NCBI GenBank assembly: GCA_949318235.1
Contig: OX439129.1
Span: forward strand, 31,212,743-31,276,742
Direction: 5' to 3'
Source: Ecdyonurus torrentis
Taxonomy: Eukaryota; Arthropoda; Insecta; Ephemeroptera; Heptageniidae
DNA length: 64,000 bases
Shown piece after piece: positions 52,747 to 64,000 of the stretch. The position numbers and the translations under genes were made by a program. Each line of letters starts with the position of its first letter. The first letter of the stretch is position 1. The notes beneath the pieces were generated by a model, which was given only the letters and a program-made list of their open reading frames with translations, did no database searches and had not been told where the DNA came from.

Positions 52747-55112
52747 CGCAGACTATTACTATTTTTTTCTACAATAATTTTGTCTGTTATATGTAGCTAA
52801 TTTTTCCTGACTTGTCACTCTTTTAAAATTACTAACAATAAAAAACTCTTAGATAAAATTATATATAAATGAAGCAAGAATTAAATATTTAAATTTAAAA
52901 AAATGTCTGGCATTGACTTTTATCTTAAAACATATAAATTTTATTTATGATTATTATTTTTTTTTTTGCAGTGCGAATTAACTTTTTAAAAAAAATCAAC
53001 TTTTTATATTATAATAAATTAGCATTTCGTGACACATATCACTATATAATTATTTTACCACAAGTTTTAAAGTGATTATAATAATTTGATAAAAAAAAAA
53101 GTAGCCTTAGGATATATTTTGAAAACTCAAATTTTATTTATTTCACCAAACATCTTTATTTAAATCGATAAGATAGCTAAAAATGTCACATGGTTACTGC
53201 TTGATTACATAATATTTTTTTCCACATCACTTTTACCCCTTATTGCTATTTAATCATATTGACCTCATCAATCACTAAAAATATCAAATGACCCCATGTG
53301 ATCTCTGCGCATACATACAAAACGATTTAATTTATTTTGCAATAAAGCTATTTTTTTTATACCAACCCCTACATGATATGTTGTACTTGTAACATACTTT
53401 ATCATTCGGGCGGAAAAAAAAATGTTTACATCGCAAAAGCAATATAATGCAGTCGTTATATTTTGCTCGCAATATATAAAAATTCAAATACATATTTCCA
53501 ACTGTTTATAATTAAAAAGCAAAATGTTTTACGAATTAGCAATTATAATTAGACAAAAAAAAGACAAAAAAAATTTTGAGTTCAAAATTAATAATAATAA
53601 CATTTTAAAATCAACGTCATTGCGTGACTTAATTATTGTAATAAATCTTGAAATAATTAACTAATTGGCAACCAGGTCTAAAATATGATTTTGTTTTTTT
53701 AAATTTATTTAGTTATAATTAATTTTACAAACACTTCATATTTTCACTATAAAGTAATAATAACGTAGAGTGTTAAGTACATTCATATTAAACCTTTTAT
53801 ATCTATAAAAAAATTATATAAGACTACTTTTATGATACCAAATTGTAATTGCTTTATTTATTTATTTATTTTTTTCTAAATTTAATTAAAGTAAAATTCA
53901 ATTAATTTGATAGAAATATGAGTATTAAAATGTTAACTTCATTTAATATCAGATTCAAAAGTATCACAAAGTTAATAAAATTTAAAATACGAATAAGGTT
54001 TTGCTTTTTGTATAAAGTAAATTAATTAAAATATATAGTGAATGTGAGGTGTGATATAGCGTGCTTATATTGCAAACGAAATAACAACTACAGTAAATGT
54101 GTGAATATGTAGGATGAGATGACATATATAGCAAGTAGTATATTAAAACTTCTTTCATTCAAACTATATTACATAACTCGTACATTAAATTTTATAAATT
54201 TAAATTATCTATTCTAACTTTTTACATTGTATAGGATTTTATTACTGTGTGTGTGTATACCTTTTATTTTATTTTATAACATTGAATACATTTAAGATTT
54301 TATGTAAATTATTATTAAATTTATCAAATTTTGTGTTCATTTTATTCATAATTATAATTTTTAAAATTGTTATTTTTTCTTTTAATTGAAACTATTAATA
54401 AATTTAATAAGTGTTTTACAATATTATTATGTTTTAATGGTAATATGATGGATTTTATTTATATTTTTTTTGTAATATTTTTTTTAAATATATTTATACT
54501 TGTTTATAGACCAAATATCTGGCAAATAAAGTTAATTAAAAAATAGTGCTCACTTTAATCTTATTATTTAATATCTTTTTGCAAATTTTCTCTCTCTCTC
54601 TCTCTCTCTTTTTTCTCTCTCTCTCTTCCTTGCTATGTATTAATTAATAATATTGTTGGAAGACTATCAATGGAAAGTAAATAGACAAGTAGTCCTAAAT
54701 TTTCTATGTTGGTCTTATATTGTTGGTGTATGCTGCGCTCAAAATAAACTTGTGAAATAAATTATCACAATCGAGTTTAATATAACTTAAATTTATGAAT
54801 TTAAACAATATTATTGGCCAAAATAATTTGATATTTTTACAATTAACATAAACAAAATTAACAAATATTAATTCCATGGATAAATACATTTTATCTAATG
54901 TTTGTTTTTACTTTTCTAGACATTGTACAATTTTCAAATTATTTGTAAATATTTATCATATAACTTGTGTTTTAATACGAATAACAGATTTATATTTTAC
55001 ATAAACTTTAAATAAATAGTTTAATATTTATAATGCTATTTCTGTCCGACAAATTTATTATTGTTATTTTAACTAATAATAATAAAAAAATCTAAAAATA
55101 AGTACGTTTGGA

Positions 55113-55143
<31 letters not shown>

Positions 55144-55604
55144 CTTATGCTAACATTTATTCAAGTAATATTATTATATTTGTTATTGTTGAATAACAAG
55201 TAAATGTTGTTATTTCCACTCAAAATATGCATAATTTTATGTAAACAAAAATGAAGAAGAAAAAAAAAGTAAATAAAATTTCTCTGAGAACTTTTTATTT
55301 TTACTGCATTATAATAGTTAACAAATAGCCATTTGCTGACATGTAATATACCAAATAAACTTTATTATGTATGCATCAAAGATTTTAATATATTGATATA
55401 AGGCATTAAGGGATATATACGTGATCTTCATTCATTCCATATGAAATGTAAAAGTTTAGTTTTTGCTTAGTCATAAGGATTTCTAGTATATTTGCAAATG
55501 TGAAATAATAGAAGCGACAAGTGAACAGTAAAGAGAAGCTTTTTCAGATTGGTAAAGTATGTTAGGATAGAGTTTTCCGCCTGAAGGTACCTTTTAGTTT
55601 TTAG
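52747..55604. other. AT-rich non-coding stretch
   Basis: (CT)n with a T6 interruption at 54589-54627 and poly(A) of about 22 bp at 55119-55140. The minus frame at 54704-54889 has no support. Confidence 0.5.
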
Positions 55605-55642
55605 TATGGGCCACAAAGCAATGAACTTCAGTTTTGATTCGA
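55605..55642 (+). CDS. Weak candidate exon, 38 nt
   Basis: ACCTTTTAGTTTTTAG precedes it and CGA|GTAAGT follows. One frame is open and starts with ATG (MGHKAMNFSFDS). The block is GC-richer than its flanks. It is too short for composition to be decisive, and no partner exon is found. It could be chance. Confidence 0.15.
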
Positions 55643-56568
55643 GTAAGTTAATCGTAAGCTAAAAAAGACGTGATCTAAAAGGCTTTATTTTTGAGTTATT
55701 TGTTTGTCATTTTATGTCTTTAATTAGAGAGAAACGTGTCATGCTTTTTAAGTTTTTTTTTATGGGGAATTCAAGAATTTTAGCATGATAGATGGTTTTA
55801 AATTGAAAAATAATAATCTTGTGCATAATTCATAGATGAGAATGTCACAGTAATTAAAATACAATTTATAAAATTTAAAAGTAAACGAAGAGGTAAAAAA
55901 ATATATATAAAATACTAAATTTATGTATTTCATTTTAACAAACTTTCAATCAAATTACTGTATATATATTATATATTTTTTTTAATGTTTTAATTTGTTT
56001 ACATTTCTGTTACAATTTTTAATTCCAATTATAATTTTTTTTATTAATTAATACGTTTTAACTTGTTATATGATTTTGTAATATTTATCGTATTAATTAA
56101 AAAAAAAGTATTATATTATATTTGTGTTTGTTTATCATATCAGGATCCATAAATATAATTAAAAAAATTGGAAAATATTGGGTAAATATAATAAATATTA
56201 ACATTCCAGGGTGTTCTCATAATCTTCTTTTTTTTTCTTTTTTTTTTTTAATAAATTATTATATAACATGGTGTGTTTTATGAGTTATTATACCGTCACC
56301 TGCCAATAAAAAAACTGATAAGAAACTCGTACACAAGGGAAAACTTTTAATAATATCGCTCTTCATTTTGGCAGGAAAAAAAACTAGGGCTTAATACAGT
56401 GTAATATATAGTTAGTTATTAAAAAAAAAAAGAACAACTCTTTTTATTTATTTTTTAAAGAACACTAGTGAAGTACTTCAATAAAAATTAGTTAACCTTT
56501 AAATAGAAATACAGAAAATATTGAAATTATGTTTAGTATAAAAATTATCATTTTAAACTAACTTAGAT
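55643..56568. other. AT-rich non-coding stretch
   Basis: Nothing supported. Confidence 0.55.
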
Positions 56569-56898
56569 TTAAAGCCATAAACCAAATAAAACAACATTTG
56601 CTTCTTAATGATTAAACACAAAAGAGGATTTCCAAATCTGATGACAATATTTACTAGAATGTAAATGTAGCCCCACAAGAGAGTGTAAAAATACTATGCT
56701 TTTTGCGTGATAATTCCGGTTTCTGACGTCAGAAACAATAAAAAATTAGTATAAAAATGTTCAGGTTGCATAAATCAAAATTTGCTGATCACTGCTACGA
56801 TGCTACAGTTGGGTTTTGAGATAAACTGCTGTAATTTTTGTACGTTTCATCAATTGTTTTGTGTTATCTTATATTTTCTTCTAATCTATTCCTTTTAA
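56569..56898 (-). mobile_element. MITE family A, copy 4 (inverted)
   Basis: A 330-bp copy on the opposite strand, with TTAA at both ends (56569-56572 and 56895-56898). In element orientation it starts TTAAAAGGAATAGATTAGA and ends GGTTTATGGCTTTAA. It shares CTCAAAACCCAACTGTAGC, GTAGCAGTGATCAG, TTTCTGACGTCA (octamer at 56724-56731) and CTCTTGTGGGGCTACAT with copies 2 and 3. It is the most diverged copy after copy 1. Confidence 0.78.
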
Positions 56899-57206
56899 AA
56901 CAAGTTATAGATAGAGAATATTAACTTTTATATTAACAGAATATTAAAAATGACTTTATTATTATTTCAAATCATGTATTTTTATTATATATTCACAATC
57001 ATAAGAAAATTAAAATACCCAAATGGTGTTAATAGATGTTATAAATTTATATAACACATCATATCGTATAATATTATTAACAACAATAATAATACACAGA
57101 GTAATTGCTTCAAGTACAAAATGTGTATCCAATAATACGTTTGAATATATATTGAGCATGACTGCGAACGGCTTCTGCATGCTAAACTATGATAGAAGCT
57201 AGTGAA
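56899..57206. other. AT-rich non-coding stretch
   Basis: Nothing supported. Confidence 0.55.
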
Positions 57207-57354
57207 TTAGTAAACATAGAATGTCACGACTGCCAGTATCAATATTATGATATGGCCTACTGTCAGATGTCACCGTGTAAAAAAACAGTGTAAGGTCAAA
57301 GTGGAGATTTTTTATATTATTATTATTTGACATTCTACATGAAAGTTTTACTAA
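57207..57354. repeat. Imperfect inverted repeat, about 148 bp
   Basis: TTAGTAAA (57207-57214) and AGAATGTCA (57218-57226) on the left mirror TGACATTCT (57328-57336) and TTTACTAA (57347-57354) on the right, with unequal spacers. The interior is GC-richer (CACGACTGCCAGTATC, GTCAGATGTCACCGTG). It may be a decayed inverted-repeat element. No second copy was found. Confidence 0.4.
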
Positions 57355-57839
57355 ACTTCAATTTTTTGTTGTTAGTTGCAAAAGAAAAACAATTTAATCA
57401 ATACAAAAATAATAACTTCAACATAACATTCTACTTTGTAGTAAAAAATTGAATAAGATAGTAGCTTTAAAGCTTTTTATTATATATATTTTTTTTTTTG
57501 GTACAATGACCTAACAATAAAATTACAATATTGATAAAGACTAAACTATAGATATTACTAAACCTGATAAAAACAGCATTATGTACAAATGATGATACTA
57601 GTACATTTTATCGCTTAAAATCTAGCGCTAAATTTGCAATGTAAATCTAATTAGGAAATACGTGTACACGGAAAGAAGAAATTACGTAATTTATGATGAT
57701 TTACAAAATGATTTAAAATCGTAACATCATACTGTACACTCGATTGTGATAATATATTCTACCATTTGAATTCACCGCGTGTTTTTCTCAAAAGAATAGC
57801 ACAAGGTCTATATAATAAAGAGGTTGAGCGCAGCACAAA

Positions 57840-58110
57840 ACTCACGCAGTTGATTTTATTTTGTGATGGATGTACTTGATTCTAAGCCAATACGATGCCG
57901 TTCACCAGTTACGTCACTGATAAGGTGAATAAAAATACATCCGGTGATGTATTTTTGTCTTTGGTGGTGAATTCCTTTAAGCTGCGCGACCTTGGTCAAA
58001 ACTTTTCCCGGAGCAACTGACCTATTGTATATGGACCTTGAGAATAGCATAACAAATTTAGTGGTAGTTTTTGAATGGTATATATTATCACAACTGTGAG
58101 TACAACACAA
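57840..58110. other. GC-richer block with an 11-bp hairpin
   Basis: AAAAATACATC-cggt-GATGTATTTTT at 57931-57956 is a perfect 11-bp stem with a 4-base loop. The surrounding sequence (CACCAGTTACGTCACTG, AAGCTGCGCGACCTTGG) is GC-richer, and an 84-codon minus frame spans it (57856-58110), but its product is unrecognised and lacks splice context. It could be a mobile-element remnant. Confidence 0.35.
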
Positions 58111-58768
58111 TAGCTATGCTATTTAACATTGCTAGCTACTATGCTGTGTAATATAAATTATGATGCTATGTAAAGTATAAATGTTGCTAAGATTAAGATA
58201 GCATAATTATTACGTAACCATTTTTGTCCGTGTAATTTTTCATAGAAATGGATTTTTATTATTTTATTATTACCTTCAAAATGTCTTAGCTATTTTACTT
58301 ATAGAAACTACGCAATAGCTTTTTCATTTACCATCAACTAAGGAGATCATACATAAAAATGAAAATTCATTAAGTATTAATAAGTCTTAGAATTGAGAAT
58401 AACCAATTATATTCAAGATTAACCGTAAGGTAATATTTGTAAACTTGTATAAATATATAAGTATACGTAACATGTAAAATAATATTTATTTTTTGAATAT
58501 TTAATTATGGAACGTAGGTTTTAGTATTAGCGCAATATTTTCCATGGAAAATAGTATGTAAAAAAGGGGTATTATTGAAAGTAAATTGAAGATTTCGCAA
58601 ATAGAAAATTAAGACACTACAAGAGTTGATGAACGTTTCCTTGTTCTCACTGACTCTAAGTAAAATAATAAAAAAAAAAAGCTACAGGGTTCTTTGTTGT
58701 TTTCACTCACAGTGTGTCTAAACATAAAAACACAAGACAAGGGTTCCAACAAAATGCTTTCAATCTAT

Positions 58769-58772
<4 letters not shown>
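58111..58772. other. AT-rich non-coding stretch
   Basis: Nothing supported. Confidence 0.55.

Positions 58773-58846
<74 letters not shown>
58773..58846 (+). repeat. (CT)n microsatellite, about 74 bp
   Basis: A pure CT run, then a pyrimidine-rich tail (TTCCTTTTCTTCTCTTCC). A smaller (CT)n lies at 59113-59131. Confidence 0.97.
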
Positions 58847-58849
<3 letters not shown>

Positions 58850-59610
58850 TTTTCTTCTCTTCCTTTCTTCTTCTATATATCTATTGTGTAGGTGTATACT
58901 TTTTTTATTGAAATAAAACCTAGAGTAAGACTTGAGGTAAACCTTGTCAAAGTATTTTTACGTGTCTTTTACGTTAGGATTTCTACCCCTATGTGATTTC
59001 CCAATATAGATAGATGGATAGCGAGTGAGTGAAGAAGATGTAAGCTCATATGACCACAAGTATTTTACGATTGGAAATAGAAGGGAAAAAATCAGTAAGG
59101 ATTTAAACTGCATCTCTCTCTCTCTCTCTCTTTCATTGTAGTATGTCCACTCACAAAAAAAATCTGTAGAAAGGTTAAAGACAGAACTGTTTGTCATTTA
59201 AAAAAAAGAGAGAAAAAAAGTAGAAAGAAATAAAGGTTAATTCTTGTTATAAAGCTTTTAATTACTGTACTTAATAGAATCCTTTATCGATTTTATATAA
59301 GGTATCTTTTTATTTTCTTCAAAATAAAACTGTTCAGTAGGTTTGATATAAACGTTAGTGTGTAAAAATAATAATAATAAAATTTTCGTGTATGCTTATT
59401 ATTGAAATCATCTTTATTTAAAGAATTTTATCTTAAAAAAACTTTTTGTTGACGTAAAAAATATTTTCCATGTAGAGTCAACAAGAGAAAAACGTTTTCA
59501 TTTTTGATATTGCTACAAATAATATTCTGAAGGATACGAGGTAAAATGATGAATATATATTATTCCTTCTTTGCCTGCTTGCTCGTTCTCCAATTTACAG
59601 ATATATATAA

Positions 59611-60343
<733 letters not shown>

Positions 60344-60418
60344 AGGGGCTCAGACGGCGGTAAAATTTAAAATCATTTTAGAAATGTATCACATTTGTAA
60401 TATTAAAACATTTGTTTT
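60344..60418 (+). CDS. Weak candidate 3'-terminal exon
   Basis: TTGTTGCCTACCTTACAG is a good acceptor. The following frame (GG then AQTAVKFKIILEMYHIC) stays open for about 24 codons to a TAA. An AATAAA-like motif is not close. Other frames stop at once. The short length and A/T-rich later codons make chance likely. Confidence 0.12.
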
Positions 60419-60786
60419 TTAATTTTTTAATACTAATAAGAAAATGACAGAAAAAATAAAAATGTCTTCATGCAACTTCAAACGAGAACTCCCACTAAAA
60501 GTTCCAAAAGCGTTTCGTAACTTTTAACACATGGAAACGTAAAAAAAAAAAAAATTATAAATAAAAATAAAATGAGCTTATTATACTGTACTATTTAAAA
60601 TTTTAAAGACCGAAATGTTCTATAGATGGTATTTAAATTTTTATTTTATACAATATATATTATGTAACATTAGAATATGAAGTATACTTACTTATGAATA
60701 TAATATTAAGGTTAATAAGAAATAAGAAAAAATATATAATTTAAACACTAAAACTACTGGTTCTATTATCATATACTATAGTTTTC

Positions 60787-60793
<7 letters not shown>

Positions 60794-60840
<47 letters not shown>
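60794..60840. repeat. (AT)n microsatellite, about 47 bp
   Basis: An AT run in a stretch otherwise without features. Confidence 0.95.
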
Positions 60841-60842
<2 letters not shown>

Positions 60843-61045
60843 TGTTGCAAGACTAGAATAATCTCTTGAACGTGTTTCTGTAAGTGATAGATACATACTG
60901 ATGAACATGTTATCTTACTTATGTAACATTTAATAACTAAATATATTACATTCTTACTACTTGTAGATTTACATTAAGGGAAGTATGTCATGGTAAAATA
61001 GATTCTATTTACTTTTTGTAAAGCCATTGCATTATATACATATAA

Positions 61046-61049
<4 letters not shown>

Positions 61050-61129
<80 letters not shown>
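61050..61129. repeat. (AT)n microsatellite, about 80 bp
   Basis: A pure AT run followed by GCACCGTTCG. Confidence 0.97.
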
Positions 61130-61133
<4 letters not shown>

Positions 61134-62453
61134 CGTTCGTAATAATAATACCGTAATGTAAATGTAATGCATCTTTCTCATTATACCTTGCAAAAACTAA
61201 GTTGTTTGTCTCTATGTAGTAATATTTCTACTCCAAATGTTTGCTAAATACTATCTGCAAACTTAAATTACATTTTTTTACATTAACTATTTTAATTCAC
61301 ACAATCTATTTACAGAAGAAGAAATTTTTTTAGTAACATAATGTTTAAATAATTTAATAAAGAAAGTTTTAAGCTAAATATAATGAAATATTTACAGTAT
61401 AATGACGTTTGAATTAAGAAGAATATAAAAACTTGTCTATTTTATATTATTATTAAAGTAAAGTATTTAAAGTATGCATTGCATCTTATTCAAGAGTAAT
61501 ACCATGACATTACGAGTACAGAATGCATATGAGATGTTTTAAAATAGAACAATAACGCTATTCAGAGCATAATGTAATTCAAAACTAGGTGATTAATTAA
61601 AGTGTTTTTACATGTATGAGAGGATTGTAATTATCTTTGTGCTCATAGATAAAAGTTTCATTATATAAAATTATTTTACTTCAAAAAAAAAAGGTCATGC
61701 TATTTATGCATTAGACAGTTTTCATTTATAACTCAAATAAATTTATATGATATATTTGTAGTAATAAATAGTAATTTATATAGTTTTATAAACAACACAT
61801 TCATTGTAAGCTAAAAATAGATGTCTGAACAAACTATACGGTCACATTTTTGTTATTTATTAAAAATCTTATACTTGGGATTTAATATTTCCATCGCTAG
61901 CATGTAATAATTTATACTTTAATAAAGCTGGTAGTAATTTTTAGAAATAGACGTTTACGATATTTATATCTCAGTAAAAAAGAAAGAGTGAGAAAGAATC
62001 TAATTTTGATGTCATTTATTTTTATTTGATATAACTTTAGAGTAGAATATCGTTCTTTATAGCATTGTTTCCATCGATAAAGTATTGACAAGGAGCTGTC
62101 ATGCATTTGTTATAAGAACTTGATGCTTCTCTCTCTCTCTCTCTCTCTCTCTTTTCCTTTAAGCTACAAAAAAGTCTCTTAAAAGATAATAAACTAAAGT
62201 AACGTGTCAACATATATAGTGATGAAAAAATATTAATATTTTACTTTTCAACTTATAAATTTTAGAATTTCATGCTTCAAATTCAAACGCTATAATTTTT
62301 ATTTCATATGTTATGTTCGTGTGTGATTAAAGTTTTTTTTTTTTTTATTTTTTTTTTTAGTAAAACAAAAATAATGAAATATTCTTTTAAAGAAGTATGT
62401 AGATAATAAAAGCATTGTATCAATGTACATTTTAATATAACAGTGCAGTATAT

Positions 62454-62455
<2 letters not shown>
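61130..62455. other. AT-rich non-coding stretch
   Basis: (CT)n of about 22 bp at 62130-62151 and T-rich runs near 62333-62359. The minus frame at 61912-62106 has no support. Confidence 0.5.

Positions 62456-62535
<80 letters not shown>
62456..62535. repeat. (AT)n microsatellite, about 80 bp
   Basis: A pure AT run, then TACTGTACATA and a short (GA)n at 62549-62563. Confidence 0.97.
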
Positions 62536-62539
<4 letters not shown>

Positions 62540-62941
62540 CTGTACATAGAGAGAGAGAGAGAGCAATTTTGAACGCCTCCTCATTATTGCTAAAAAAATA
62601 TTCTTCATGTTCGATAAAATCATGAAAGCTTTGTGTGTATATAAAAAAATTGCTTGATCATGTAGCGTGTAAATTGAGAGGAAAAGGAAAAAAAGAGAGA
62701 TAAAAAAAAAAAAAAAAAAAAAAACAGGATGAAGTTCATCAGAGTCTGCATAAAACAGTATAACGAACTCAGAAAACGCACATTTTCTGTTTGTAGATTA
62801 GAAAGTAAGGGTGATATGGCGTCTCTTCTATTTCCCGCAAAACTTACACACAAAAAATACTTCCTTTTTAACGTCTTTTTCTATATTTTTATTCCCTTTG
62901 AAGAAGTGTTGGTATTTTTTTTTTTTTTTTTTTTTTTTCAG

Positions 62942-63062
62942 AAGAAGAAGAAAGAGGATAAAAAAATATATACTAAAAGCAGCTGTATATATACAGAGAA
63001 AAAAAATAAGAAGTTTTATAGTTCGTCAGAGAAAGTCAGAAAAAGGGGGAAAAGATCTTAAA
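62942..63062 (+). CDS. Candidate Lys/Arg-rich exon, 121 nt
   Basis: A 24-base T tract ending TTCAG is a near-ideal acceptor. The donor is AAA|GTAAGG at 63063. One frame is open across all 121 nt (one base plus 40 codons, phase 2 to 0) and is very basic: RRRKRIKKYILKAAVYIQ, then RKKIRSFIVRQRKSEKGG. A second frame is also open as the end of a 110-codon ATG frame (62729-63061, begins MKFIRVCIKQYNELRK), the longest open frame here not made mainly of a microsatellite. A-rich sequence naturally encodes Lys/Arg, so the basic content is weak evidence. Uncertain. Confidence 0.2.
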
Positions 63063-63328
63063 GTAAGGATTTCCACCACTGATTGCCCTATCAAGTTGCA
63101 ATCTAGAAAGAATTAAAGCTGTTCAGGTATACTATAAGCAAACGCTATGTAGTGTGAAAGAAAGAGATACTTCTCTATATTTTTAACACCACTTTTTTTT
63201 TCTACCCTTAAAAAAAAAAGAAAACCCTCTCTTCTTCTTGTTTCTTCTTACTTCTTGAGTCTTGGTAAAGAGTGCTATTGTTAAAAAAGACAACAAGATG
63301 ACTCAGGCATTGCAAGCACGGCACATTT
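63063..63328. other. Mixed-composition flank
   Basis: Slightly less AT-rich, with a T9 followed by an A10-type run near 63191-63220. No feature is supported. Confidence 0.45.
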
Positions 63329-63389
63329 TCTCTCTCTCTCTCTTTCTCTCTCGCTCTCTCTCTCTATCTCTCTCTCTCTCTCTCTCTCT
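63329..63389 (+). repeat. Imperfect (CT)n microsatellite, about 61 bp
   Basis: A CT run with TTTC, CGC and TATC interruptions. Confidence 0.95.
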
Positions 63390-63458
63390 ATCGTTGTATA
63401 TTATAGTAAAGGTTTCTTAGCACGTTCTCTCTTAAAGTATGAAGATTATTATGTACCT

Positions 63459-64000
<542 letters not shown>

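Overview
The window is eukaryotic nuclear DNA, most likely from an animal. By eye it is about three quarters A+T or more. It has no operons, no dense reading frames and no ribosome-binding-site context. It is full of long microsatellites, (AT)n, (GA/CT)n and one (CA)n of about 206 bp, together with poly(A)/poly(T) runs and small inverted-repeat elements. This style is common in some marine invertebrates (decapod crustaceans, molluscs). That placement is a guess from texture, because no marker gene is present. Almost every long open frame is a translated microsatellite (YIYIYI, RERERE, SLSLSL, HTHTHT) and is not a gene.

The best gene evidence is a pair of frame-compatible exons on the + strand. 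The first (46785-46852) has a strong acceptor and a gtaagt donor. The second starts at 47114 after a 261-bp intron and reads to a stop at 47217. Joined, they give about 57 residues that I cannot assign to a family. A second exon candidate (24450-24533, 84 nt, phase 1-1, open) overlaps a fold-back sequence. Weaker exon-like pieces lie at 55605-55642, 60344-60418 and 62942-63062. The window is probably intronic or intergenic sequence around one or more genes with long introns.

The clearest structure is mobile-element-derived. Family A (four copies: 7711-8043, 41000-41335, 44002-44349 and 56569-56898, the last inverted) is a MITE of about 330-350 bp with matching terminal inverted repeats and TTAA at most of its ends. 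Family B (9363-9673 and inverted 49753-50071) is a second MITE-like family of about 315 bp. A single element at 37696-38000 has TATAGGGTG/CACCCTATA ends and nested internal inverted repeats. Seven exact TGACGTCA (CRE/ATF-type) octamers occur in the window, and five of them lie inside these elements.

Two adjacent fold-backs at 24461-24596 and 24674-24884 (the second with a perfect 60-bp stem) and an imperfect fold-back at 47706-47842 are further unusual structures. The remainder is AT-rich sequence in which I see no gene, RNA gene or CRISPR array. Simple repeats of more than about 60 bp recur every 1-4 kb.
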